A DNA stretch of 9,517 nucleotides from assembly GCA_016296565.1 (NCBI GenBank), contig JAEDJB010000070.1, forward strand, positions 1 to 9,517, read 5' to 3'. Each line of letters opens with the position of its first letter. Positions within the stretch are counted from its first letter, which is position 1. The position numbers and the translations under genes were made by a program. Positions 1 through 4,685 of the stretch are shown one piece after another. The DNA is from Oscillospiraceae bacterium (GTDB taxonomy: Bacteria > Bacillota > Clostridia > Oscillospirales > Oscillospiraceae). The notes beneath the pieces are model-generated. The model did not search any database, had not been told where the DNA came from, and saw only the letters and a program-made list of their open reading frames with translations.

Positions 1-92
1 CTGAGAAACGCAGGTTCAAGGATTGAAACATGCAGGCGCTTGCGAAGCGTATGGAGGTTACTTTGTTCGGTTTTGAGGGTGCGGAACAATAT
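1..92 (+). other. rRNA/tRNA spacer (no gene seen)
   Basis: No reading frame or tRNA is visible here. The stretch holds two small hairpins: CGCTT/AAGCG at 37-49 with a GCG loop, and TTGTTC (63-68) pairing with GAACAA (84-89) just before the tRNA. Its position upstream of tRNA-Lys, tRNA-Glu and 5S suggests transcribed spacer of an rRNA operon with processing stems. I do not recognise the 3' end of 23S rRNA in it, so whether a 23S gene lies to the left cannot be told. No convincing -35/-10 pair was found. Confidence 0.4.
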
Positions 93-168
93 GCACCTTT
101 AGCTCAGCTGGTAGAGCACCTGACTCTTAATCAGGGTGTCCAGGGTTCGAGTCCCTGAAGGTGTACCA
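93..168 (+). tRNA. tRNA-Lys (anticodon CUU)
   Basis: A complete 76-nt cloverleaf with encoded CCA. The acceptor arm GCACCTT (93-99) pairs with AAGGTGT (158-164), with a G-U first pair. The D arm starts at AGCTCAG. The anticodon stem CCTGA/TCAGG (119-123 and 131-135) holds the loop CTCTTAA, so the anticodon is CUU at 126-128. The T arm is CAGGG TTCGAGT CCCTG. The discriminator is A165 and CCA is 166-168. C34 restricts decoding to AAG, which fits the G-ending codon preference of the neighbouring genes. Confidence 0.97.
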
Positions 169-170
169 AC

Positions 171-245
171 GGCCCGTTGGTCAAGCGGTTAAGACGGCGG
201 CCTCTCACGCCGCAAACATGGGTTCGATTCCCGTACGGGTCACCA
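171..245 (+). tRNA. tRNA-Glu (anticodon CUC)
   Basis: A complete 75-nt cloverleaf starting 2 nt after the CCA of tRNA-Lys, so the two are almost certainly processed from one transcript. The acceptor GGCCCGT (171-177) pairs with ACGGGTC (235-241), with one G-U pair. The anticodon stem GCGGC/GCCGC encloses CTCTCAC, giving anticodon CUC. The T-loop TTCGATT is intact, the discriminator is A242 and CCA is 243-245. The C34 anticodon reads GAG only. Confidence 0.96.
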
Positions 246-266
246 ACATTTTGCTTGACAAAATGT
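246..266 (+). other. spacer hairpin between tRNA-Glu and 5S
   Basis: A perfect 8-bp stem, ACATTTTG (246-253) and CAAAATGT (259-266), with a CTTGA loop. It begins directly after the tRNA CCA. No T-run follows, so it is not an intrinsic terminator. A processing or maturation stem between tRNA-Glu and 5S is the likeliest role (inference). Confidence 0.5.
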
Positions 267-300
267 GAAAAATCGAATAAGCTGTTTAAAAGACAGCGAG

Positions 301-414
<114 letters not shown>

Positions 415-420
415 ACAAAG

Positions 421-453
421 AACAGGACGGTCAAGCGACTGTCCTGTTTTTTT
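421..453 (+). terminator. intrinsic terminator after 5S rRNA
   Basis: A 12-bp stem with one G-U pair: AACAGGACGGTC (421-432), AAGC tetraloop, GACTGTCCTGTT (437-448). A seven-T run follows (447-453). It ends the tRNA-Lys/tRNA-Glu/5S transcript. On the - strand the trailing sequence is only TTCTTTG, so use as a terminator for the convergent regulator gene ending at 479 is possible but weaker. Confidence 0.92.
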
Positions 454-478
454 GTTTGCCATGTCAGGCGGTGATTGC

Positions 479-1879
479 TCACTGCTCTGGGAACCAAGCG
501 GCCTTCAGCCGCTGGATGCAGAGAGGGATATCCTCCGGCTCCATGGCAGTGAAGCCGATTTGAATGAGGGTGGGGGGACAATCTTCCGGTGGCTGCCAGA
601 ACCGCTCTGGAGAGTAAACCCGTACGCTCTGCTCCAGCGCTCGGGCAATCAGCCACTCCCGGGGCATGGAGTCAGGAAAGGCCAGAAGAAATTTTAAAGC
701 GTGTCCCTGGCTGACAATCCGGATCTCGGGAGACATCTGCCGCAGCTCCTTCAAAAGTAGATCGTGGGTCCGCTTAAATTTTGTGCGCAGGCGGCGGACC
801 AGGCGGCGATAATGCCCGTTGGCAATGAACTGAGCCAGGGTGCGCTGCATGAGCCAGGGGACCATACCGTTGTAGGCTGCCAGCTCCGTGTTGTAGCGAT
901 GGGCCAGAGCGGGAGGCAAAATCAGGTAAGCCATGCGCATAGAGGGGGAGAGACTTTTGGAAAAGCTCCCCAGATAGATAACCCGTCCGTTGGTGTCGAC
1001 GGATTGAAGGGCAGGGATGGGGCTGCCGTAGTAGCTGTAGTCGCTGTCATAGTCATCTTCAATCAGGTAGGCATCGTGCTCCAAGGCCCAGTTGAGAAAC
1101 TCATACCGCCGCTGAATGGGCATAACCATTCCCAGAGGAAACTGATGGGAGGGCGTGAGATAAATAGAGGTGACTTTTTGATCCTTGGGTAAGGAGGAGG
1201 GCATGGCTCCCGCATGATCCAGGGTAAGATAGGCCAGGGAGAGATTATGGCACTGGAAGATGAAGCGGGCTTTGTTATAGCTGGGGTTCTCAAAAACGTG
1301 CAGGCCACCGTCGGGAAGAAAGAGCTTGCAGAGAATATCCAGAGAACCCTGGAGTCCGGCAGTGATAACAATCTGATCTGGAGAGCAGAGGATGCCGCGG
1401 GTCTCGAAGAGGTAGTCCGTCAGCTGCTCCCGCAACAGGAGGTCGCCTTTGTGACCGGGGTAGTCGTTGATTCCTCGTTGGCTTTCCTGGGCCAGAACAG
1501 CGTTCATCTCTTTTTTCCACTGGGAGAAGGGAAAGTCCCGGTTGGAGAGGCTGCCGTAAAACAAGTCATAGAGGACAGGGGAAACCTCTGCCGGGGGCTG
1601 GTTGGGGACAGAAGACGGACCGGTCCGGTCCAGAAGAAGTTCTGGCAGGGCCTGTACCTGGTATCCCCGGCCGGGCACCGGGAGGAGATAGCCTTCGGTG
1701 GCCAGTTGACTGTACGCGTTGTCCACTGTGTTCCGTCCTACGCCCAGGCTGGCGGCCAGGGTGCGGCTGCCGGGGAGCAGATGCCCGGCAGAGAGACGGC
1801 CGGAGAGGATCTGCTCCAAAAGCTGACGGTAAATCTGTTGGTAATAAGGGGTTTTGCTGCGTTTGTCAATACAGATCAT
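479..1879 (-). CDS. MocR-family PLP-dependent transcriptional regulator
   Basis: 466 aa, the usual length for MocR (GntR-aminotransferase) regulators. Residues 1-75 are a GntR-type winged helix-turn-helix (PGSRTLAASLGVGRNTV at about 36-52, wing YLLPVPGRGYQV). After a linker, residues from about 105 to the end form an inactive-transaminase-like fold type I domain. It shows LTPSHQFPLG (241-250), EDDYDSD (274-280) and SFSKSLSPSMRMAYL, with K308 as the expected PLP Schiff-base lysine and R316 downstream. Such proteins bind DNA as domain-swapped dimers and respond to PLP adducts (family knowledge). The ATG start is preceded by GGGAG nine nt upstream. It is divergent from the PNPOx-like gene at 1999 and is its likely regulator (inference from position). 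The effector is not evident. Confidence 0.93.
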   Translation of the reverse strand: MICIDKRSKTPYYQQIYRQLLEQILSGRLSAGHLLPGSRTLAASLGVGRNTVDNAYSQLATEGYLLPVPGRGYQVQALPELLLDRTGPSSVPNQPPAEVSPVLYDLFYGSLSNRDFPFSQWKKEMNAVLAQESQRGINDYPGHKGDLLLREQLTDYLFETRGILCSPDQIVITAGLQGSLDILCKLFLPDGGLHVFENPSYNKARFIFQCHNLSLAYLTLDHAGAMPSSLPKDQKVTSIYLTPSHQFPLGMVMPIQRRYEFLNWALEHDAYLIEDDYDSDYSYYGSPIPALQSVDTNGRVIYLGSFSKSLSPSMRMAYLILPPALAHRYNTELAAYNGMVPWLMQRTLAQFIANGHYRRLVRRLRTKFKRTHDLLLKELRQMSPEIRIVSQGHALKFLLAFPDSMPREWLIARALEQSVRVYSPERFWQPPEDCPPTLIQIGFTAMEPEDIPLCIQRLKAAWFPEQ

Positions 1880-1913
1880 GGCAGGTGGCTCCCATAAAGT
1901 TTCGGTTAGTGGC

Positions 1914-1956
1914 CCTTGTCATGGAGCCGCTTGGACTCTATAATGATACCACAAGG
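1914..1956. promoter_or_regulatory. candidate MocR operator: CCTTGT / ACAAGG inverted repeat
   Basis: CCTTGT (1914-1919) and ACAAGG (1951-1956) form a perfect 6-bp inverted repeat with a 31-bp gap. Together they bracket the -35, the overlapping -10 boxes and the predicted + start. MocR regulators such as GabR are known to bind two separated half-sites across overlapping divergent promoters. Known sites are often direct repeats, so the inverted layout makes this only a candidate. Confidence 0.3.
1916..1944 (+). promoter_or_regulatory. sigma-A promoter of the NimA/PNPOx-like gene
   Basis: TTGTCA (1916-1921), exactly 17 bp, then a perfect TATAAT (1939-1944). The start would be near 1951, followed by a leader of about 48 nt to the ATG at 1999. 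The near-consensus boxes suggest strong basal strength, which favours control by a repressor or an overlapping regulator. Confidence 0.75.
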
Positions 1957-1965
1957 AACAAACAA
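1937..1965 (-). promoter_or_regulatory. candidate promoter of the mocR-type gene
   Basis: On the - strand TTGTTT (1965-1960), a 17-bp spacer and TATAGA (1942-1937) are positioned to start transcription near 1930. That gives about 50 nt of leader before the SD at 1893-1889. Both boxes match the sigma-A consensus only partly. The -10 overlaps the opposite-strand TATAAT of the divergent gene by four bases, so the two promoters would compete. Confidence 0.35.
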
Positions 1966-1998
1966 AAGAAATGGTTCCGTTTTAAAGGAGGGATTTTT

Positions 1999-2475
1999 AT
2001 GGAAATGAGAAGAAAAGATCTGGCCGTTACCGAGCCGGAGCAGATTGACGCCATTATCAGCAGCTGCGACTGCATCCGCCTGGCTTTTGCTGACGGCACC
2101 CACCCCTACATCGTACCGCTGAGCTTCGGCTTCGTCCACCAGGATGGGGTGCGGAAGTTCTATTTCCACAGCGCTGCCGCCGGACGGAAGGTGGACCTGT
2201 GCCGCAGCCTGGGCTACGCCGGCTTTGAGCTGGACACCAACCGGCGGGTGAAGTCCAACGAGAAGGCCTGCGACTTTGCCATGGCCTACCAGTGCGTGGT
2301 GGGTGAGGGCGAGATCGCGGAGCTCACCACCCCGGAGGAGAAAACCGCCGGCCTGGAGATTATCATGAAGCAGCTCACCGGCCGGGGGGACTGGCCTTTT
2401 TCAGAGAGCGTGCTGAACAAGACCTGCGTGTTCTGCCTGACCGTGACAGAGATCAGCGGCCGGGCTCACGGCTGA
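1999..2475 (+). CDS. NimA/PNPOx-like flavin-nucleotide-binding protein
   Basis: 158 aa. It resembles the pyridoxamine 5'-phosphate oxidase-like split-barrel family that includes the Nim nitroimidazole-resistance proteins. Visible family features are MRRKDLAVTEPEQIDAII at the N-terminus, HPYIVPLSFGF (35-45), FHSAAAGRKVDLCR (56-69), FELDT (76-80), YQCVVGEGEIAEL (97-109) and IIMKQLTGRGDWPF (121-134). These small cytosolic proteins usually bind FMN and act as reductases on poorly defined substrates. Nitroimidazole reduction cannot be assumed. The start at 1999 is chosen because AAAGGAGGG (1984-1992) lies 7 nt upstream and the family begins with MRRKD; the frame is open back to 1885 but that part has no SD. 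It is monocistronic, with its own promoter and terminator, and probably controlled by the divergent MocR protein. Confidence 0.86.
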   Translation: MEMRRKDLAVTEPEQIDAIISSCDCIRLAFADGTHPYIVPLSFGFVHQDGVRKFYFHSAAAGRKVDLCRSLGYAGFELDTNRRVKSNEKACDFAMAYQCVVGEGEIAELTTPEEKTAGLEIIMKQLTGRGDWPFSESVLNKTCVFCLTVTEISGRAHG

Positions 2476-2484
2476 ATCAAAAGG

Positions 2485-2511
2485 AAACGCCGGGCATCCG
2501 CCCGGCGTTTT
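2485..2511. terminator. bidirectional terminator between convergent genes
   Basis: AAACGCCGGGC (2485-2495), ATCC loop and GCCCGGCGTTT (2500-2510) form a perfect 11-bp stem. The + strand is followed by T to make TTTT, and the - strand reads into TTTCCTTTTG. It sits 9 nt after the stop of the + gene and 1 nt after the stop of the - gene at 2513, so it serves both. Confidence 0.88.
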
Positions 2512-2512
2512 G

Positions 2513-2929
2513 CTATCTGCCTTTGTGCTTGGCTTTTTTCTTCTCCTGCCGCAGGGCATACTGCCGGGCGCCCTCTGCCTCTTTTTCCGCCCGGGTGCGG
2601 GTCTTGCGCGCCTGCTTGTTCTGCTCCCGCTGGAGCTGAAGGGCCTGTTGGGCCTTGGTGGAGAGAACCGGGGCTTCCATGGTCCGGCGGATCTCCCGCT
2701 GGACCCGCTTGGGATTTTTCCGGCGCTGATCCGCTCCCCCGGCGGTCAGGGCGGGACTGAAGGGGAGCTGCCGCCAGTTTTTCAGAAGAAAGTCGTAAAC
2801 CTCGTAATCCTTGGGCTCCGCTCCGAAAGTGATTTTGCAGACCTCGTACCGGTTCCCCTCGGTGCGCTCGTACAGGCCTACCCAGAAGGGGGCCTCAAAG
2901 AATACGGTCAGGGTGCAGAAGCCGTCCAT
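2513..2929 (-). CDS. yjdF: YjdF family protein (DUF2992)
   Basis: 138 aa, matching YjdF/DUF2992. The N-terminal half has LTVFFEAPFWVGLYER (7-22), then CKITFGAEPKDYEVYDFLL (31-49). The C-terminal tail from about residue 66 is extremely rich in Lys/Arg/Gln and ends RQEKKKAKHKGR, the characteristic basic end of the family. Biochemical function is unknown. In many Firmicutes the gene is controlled by the yjdF RNA motif, which senses azaaromatic compounds. Here no leader exists: the start is 3 nt after the padR stop, with GAGG inside padR as SD, so translation is probably coupled to padR. A link to detoxifying or handling aromatic compounds is inference from that riboswitch and from PadR ligands. 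The product could bind nucleic acid through the tail, but nothing shows it. Confidence 0.9.
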   Translation of the reverse strand: MDGFCTLTVFFEAPFWVGLYERTEGNRYEVCKITFGAEPKDYEVYDFLLKNWRQLPFSPALTAGGADQRRKNPKRVQREIRRTMEAPVLSTKAQQALQLQREQNKQARKTRTRAEKEAEGARQYALRQEKKKAKHKGR

Positions 2930-2932
2930 AAC

Positions 2933-3460
2933 TTAGGCCTCGGCCTGAAACTGGCGGACAAAGCGGTCCAACCAGTCCAGGAGGGCGTCATACAGCCCCA
3001 GCTGCTGGTCAAAAATCGTCCGGCCTACCAGGGGGATGTCCCCGTAGGTCCGGGCATAGCCAGCGGTCTCCTCCCGGCTGGTTTGAAGGCTCTGCCGCAG
3101 CTGCTCCACCAGGGCCAGGGCCTGGTCCATGGGGATCTTGTTCAGGTTGGTGATGACCACGTTAAAATCGAAGAGCAGGGGCACCGGCTGGCTGGCGCAG
3201 GCGGCCATTTCCTGGAGGAAATAGGCCCGGCCCGATTCGGTAATGGAGTAGACAGCCTTGCTCCCCGCCCGGTCGCCGGGTTCCTGATGGCTTTCCAGAT
3301 ACCCCTGGTCCCGCAGGCGCAGAACCTTCTTGTAGACCGACGGGGTGCTGATCCGGGTCCAGCGGGAAAAGTTGTGATAGGCTACGTCCTTCTGCAGATC
3401 GTAGGCGCTCTGGGGCTTTTCCAGCACCATGCCCAGAATGGCCAGGTCAATGGCGGACAT
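2933..3460 (-). CDS. PadR-family transcriptional regulator
   Basis: 175 aa. Residues 1-85 are a PadR winged helix: MSAIDLAILGMVLEKPQSAY, then WTRISTPSVYKKVLRLRDQG (recognition helix, about 34-53), then SKAVYSITESGRAYF (67-81, wing). Residues 86-175 form the alpha-helical C-terminal (Vir_act_alpha-type) domain used for dimerisation. PadR proteins are usually repressors released by phenolics or other aromatic and multidrug ligands. The start at 3460 is chosen because AGGAGGTGGG lies just upstream (3473-3464) and the family begins with this helix; an upstream in-frame ATG at 3508 falls inside the promoter and is rejected. It leads a two-gene operon with yjdF, and the promoter palindromes suggest autoregulation. 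Confidence 0.93.
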   Translation of the reverse strand: MSAIDLAILGMVLEKPQSAYDLQKDVAYHNFSRWTRISTPSVYKKVLRLRDQGYLESHQEPGDRAGSKAVYSITESGRAYFLQEMAACASQPVPLLFDFNVVITNLNKIPMDQALALVEQLRQSLQTSREETAGYARTYGDIPLVGRTIFDQQLGLYDALLDWLDRFVRQFQAEA

Positions 3461-3478
3461 TTTCCCACCTCCTATTAC

Positions 3479-3504
3479 TATATAATATACTACTATACGA
3501 TATA
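3479..3504. promoter_or_regulatory. tandem TATA-N3-TATA palindromes, candidate PadR operator
   Basis: The + strand reads TATA-taa-TATA (3479-3489), ctac (3490-3493), TATA-cga-TATA (3494-3504). These are two 11-bp inverted-repeat units with centres 15 bp apart. They cover the spacer, the -10 and the predicted start of the padR promoter, the usual place for a repressor site. PadR autoregulation through palindromes is common in the family. The AT-rich composition makes some symmetry expected, so confidence is moderate. Confidence 0.45.
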
Positions 3505-3515
3505 GCAAAAGTCAA
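3487..3515 (-). promoter_or_regulatory. promoter of the padR-yjdF operon
   Basis: On the - strand TTGACT (3515-3510), a 17-bp spacer and TAGTAT (3492-3487) give a good -35 with a moderate -10. The start would be near 3480, about 20 nt before the padR ATG. The -35 begins one base past the T-tract of the preceding gene's terminator. Confidence 0.55.
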
Positions 3516-3552
3516 GAAAAAGAGACAGCACAGGTTTCATCCTGTGCTGTCT
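3516..3552 (-). terminator. intrinsic terminator of the VOC gene
   Basis: AGACAGCACAGG (3523-3534) and CCTGTGCTGTCT (3541-3552) form a perfect 12-bp stem with a 6-nt loop. On the - strand it is followed by CTTTTTC. It lies 8 nt after the VOC stop codon and directly before the padR promoter, insulating padR-yjdF. Confidence 0.88.
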
Positions 3553-3559
3553 TTGGCAA

Positions 3560-3922
3560 TCAGCCCAGCTGCTTCACCAGCTGAACGGTGAAGCCGTCCG
3601 GGTCCTTCACAAAGTGGAAGATCAGGTTGGGATTGGGAGAGATGGGGGGAGAGACCTCCAGCCCCGCTGCCTGAAGCTTGGCCAGCAGCTGATCCAGGTC
3701 CTCAGGGGCCAGGCCCAGGGAGAGACCCTGGCCAGGGTTTTCTGCCTTGGGGGCGGGGCTGCACAGCAGCTCCAGCTTGGTGCCCTGGGGGTCGCCCAGC
3801 ATGGCGATCTCGTTGCCGGCGCCCTGGAAGCGCTCGCAGAGGTGCATACCCAGCAGGTCGTGGTAGAAGGCCAGGCTGCGGTCCAGGTCGCTGACCTGAA
3901 TGGTGGTCCAGACGAATGTCAT
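3560..3922 (-). CDS. VOC-fold (glyoxalase/dioxygenase-like) protein
   Basis: 120 aa, a single vicinal-oxygen-chelate unit of two beta-alpha-beta-beta-beta modules: VWTTIQVSDLDRSLAFYHDLLGM (4-26), GTKLELL (47-53), LGLAPEDLDQLLAKLQAAGL (69-88) and FVKDPDGFTVQLVKQLG (104-120). Aligning by eye to E. coli glyoxalase I, the four metal ligands H5/E56/H74/E122 correspond to W5, E51, L67 and Q114, so only one remains. Canonical Ni/Zn glyoxalase I activity is therefore unlikely; a binding or resistance-type VOC protein fits better, but the substrate is unknown. The start at 3922 is chosen because AAAGGAG precedes it and the fold begins there; the frame is open further upstream without an SD. It has its own promoter and terminator. 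Confidence 0.86.
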   Translation of the reverse strand: MTFVWTTIQVSDLDRSLAFYHDLLGMHLCERFQGAGNEIAMLGDPQGTKLELLCSPAPKAENPGQGLSLGLAPEDLDQLLAKLQAAGLEVSPPISPNPNLIFHFVKDPDGFTVQLVKQLG

Positions 3923-3939
3923 AGAGAAAACTCCTTTCG

Positions 3940-3988
3940 CGGTCCGGGATAGATTCCATACCCAAAATACCACAGACCGGTCCGGGAT
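3940..3988. repeat. 11-bp direct repeat bracketing the VOC promoter
   Basis: CGGTCCGGGAT occurs perfectly at 3940-3950 and 3978-3988, 38 bp apart start to start and in the same orientation. One copy lies between -35 and -10 (touching the -35). The other lies just downstream of the predicted start and before the SD. Position and spacing near whole helical turns fit a repressor with two sites. The 9-bp core CGGTCCGGG recurs at 9417-9425, upstream of the hemW promoter. Confidence 0.5.
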
Positions 3989-3992
3989 GCAA
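3964..3992 (-). promoter_or_regulatory. promoter of the VOC gene
   Basis: On the - strand TTGCAT (3992-3987), exactly 17 bp, then TATTTT (3969-3964). The start would be near 3957, with a 35-nt leader. The -35 begins 4 nt after the spoIIR stop codon, so the gene need not depend on spoIIR transcription, though no terminator separates the two. Confidence 0.55.
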
Positions 3993-3996
3993 GGGC

Positions 3997-4623
3997 TTAC
4001 AGCCGGCTGGCCAGCCAGCTCCGGCAGCTGCCCCACCACTCCAGGGCCTTGAACTTGATCACGTGGGACTGGGAGGACTCGGTGAGCAGGGCGTAGTCCT
4101 GACCGGTGAGCCCCGCCGTCTGGAGGGCCTCTTCGCTCACCGCCGGCAGACACAGGGAGGGAAAGACCACGCACCACCAGTTCTTCCCCTCCCCCTGGCC
4201 GATGACCACCCGGAGGGCCTGGTACTGCCCGGCGGGCAGGGACAGGTCCCCATACTGCCGGGTGGGGAACCAGGTGTCCTCCAAGCTCACCTGGACCTGG
4301 TAGGAGAAACCGGCCTGGGAGACCGTCTGGGCGGCGGTTTCGGCCAGGGGGGTCAGGTTATCCCGGAGGATGTCAGCGGCCTGCTGGGCGCTCTCCTGGC
4401 CGGAGAGAAGGGTATCCGCCTGGGCCAGCACCTGGTCCCGCACCTGGAGCTTTAAGGCCTGGTCGGCCTGGGAGTCGGAATTGGCGATCACATGCAGTCG
4501 GATGATCTTGTCCGCCAGCCGGGTCTGCTCCGCCTCGGCCCAGAGGGCTGTGCACACCAGCGCGGCGCAGAAGAGGGCCAGAATCTGCCGCAGGAATCTC
4601 CATGGAATATGTAGGTTCTTCAT
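3997..4623 (-). CDS. spoIIR: stage II sporulation protein R
   Basis: 208 aa, typical SpoIIR length. A hydrophobic segment (about 11-30, FLRQILALFCAALVCTALWA) after a short basic N-terminus is a signal peptide or membrane anchor. Diagnostic motifs are IRLHVIANSDS (41-51), LKLQVRDQVL (57-66), YGDLSLPAGQYQALRV (124-139), GKNWWCVVFPSLC (146-158) and a C-terminal Trp-rich segment. SpoIIR is made in the forespore under sigma-F, is exported to the intermembrane space and activates the SpoIIGA protease, which processes pro-sigma-E in the mother cell (B. subtilis knowledge). The ATG follows directly on seven T of a terminator hairpin. The only SD-like stretch, AAAGGGG (4643-4637), lies inside that hairpin, 13 nt from the ATG, a long gap. 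Its presence marks the organism as spore-forming, or descended from one. Confidence 0.94.
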   Translation of the reverse strand: MKNLHIPWRFLRQILALFCAALVCTALWAEAEQTRLADKIIRLHVIANSDSQADQALKLQVRDQVLAQADTLLSGQESAQQAADILRDNLTPLAETAAQTVSQAGFSYQVQVSLEDTWFPTRQYGDLSLPAGQYQALRVVIGQGEGKNWWCVVFPSLCLPAVSEEALQTAGLTGQDYALLTESSQSHVIKFKALEWWGSCRSWLASRL

Positions 4624-4674
4624 AAAAAAACACCGTCCCCTTTCGTAGTTGCCGAAAGTATGGACGGTGTTTTT
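4624..4674 (-). terminator. terminator of the hemW-apgM-DUF1015-ispE operon, abutting spoIIR
   Basis: On the - strand, 4674-4662 pairs with 4638-4626 in 13 bp (core ACACCGTCC/GGACGGTGT). An internal loop and a second 6-bp stem follow (CTTTCG 4658-4653 with CGAAAG 4645-4640) around a 7-nt loop. The T-run 4630-4624 ends exactly at the spoIIR ATG. It starts 5 nt after the ispE stop. The 3' arm contains the spoIIR SD, so the folded form also blocks spoIIR translation. Confidence 0.85.
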
Positions 4675-4685
4675 GTGCTTTATAC
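4657..4685 (-). promoter_or_regulatory. candidate forespore (sigma-F/G type) promoter of spoIIR
   Basis: On the - strand GTATA (4685-4681), a 15-bp spacer and GTCCATACT (4665-4657). This agrees with the sigma-F pattern GYATA-N15-GGnnAnAnT except for one G, and also with the sigma-G -10 CATnnTA except for the last base. The start would fall near 4650, in the loop of the terminator hairpin. The -35 overlaps the ispE stop codon. spoIIR is a known sigma-F target in B. subtilis. No sigma-A promoter was seen between ispE and spoIIR. Confidence 0.55.

Noticed and set aside
23..51. TTGAAA as a -35 for a tRNA/5S promoter
   Set aside because: No acceptable -10 lies 16-18 bp downstream; the sequence there is GC-rich.
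1894..1922. ATGACA-N17-CTTTAT on the - strand as the mocR promoter
   Set aside because: Its start would fall at about 1887, inside or after the SD at 1893-1889, leaving no usable ribosome binding site. The upstream TTGTTT-N17-TATAGA is preferred.
1887..1928. GGCTCC / GGAGCC inverted repeat upstream of mocR as an operator
   Set aside because: One arm is largely the mocR SD (GGGAG on the - strand), so the symmetry is better explained by that function plus chance.
1946..1951. ATACCA, resembling a GabR half-site
   Set aside because: Only one copy of the hexamer is present in the intergenic region; a single 6-mer carries no weight.
1885..1998. N-terminal extension of the PNPOx-like protein to 1885
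   Set aside because: The region contains the promoter and leader. The AAAGGAGGG SD and the family-typical MRRKD start point to 1999.
2510..3505. A 331-codon open + frame across padR and yjdF
   Set aside because: It is a shadow of two recognisable - strand genes. It begins inside the terminator region without an SD and its translation shows no family motifs.
3461..3508. N-terminal extension of the PadR protein to an upstream ATG at 3508
   Set aside because: The added residues are encoded by the -10/operator region and the SD itself, and would precede the conserved first helix of the family.
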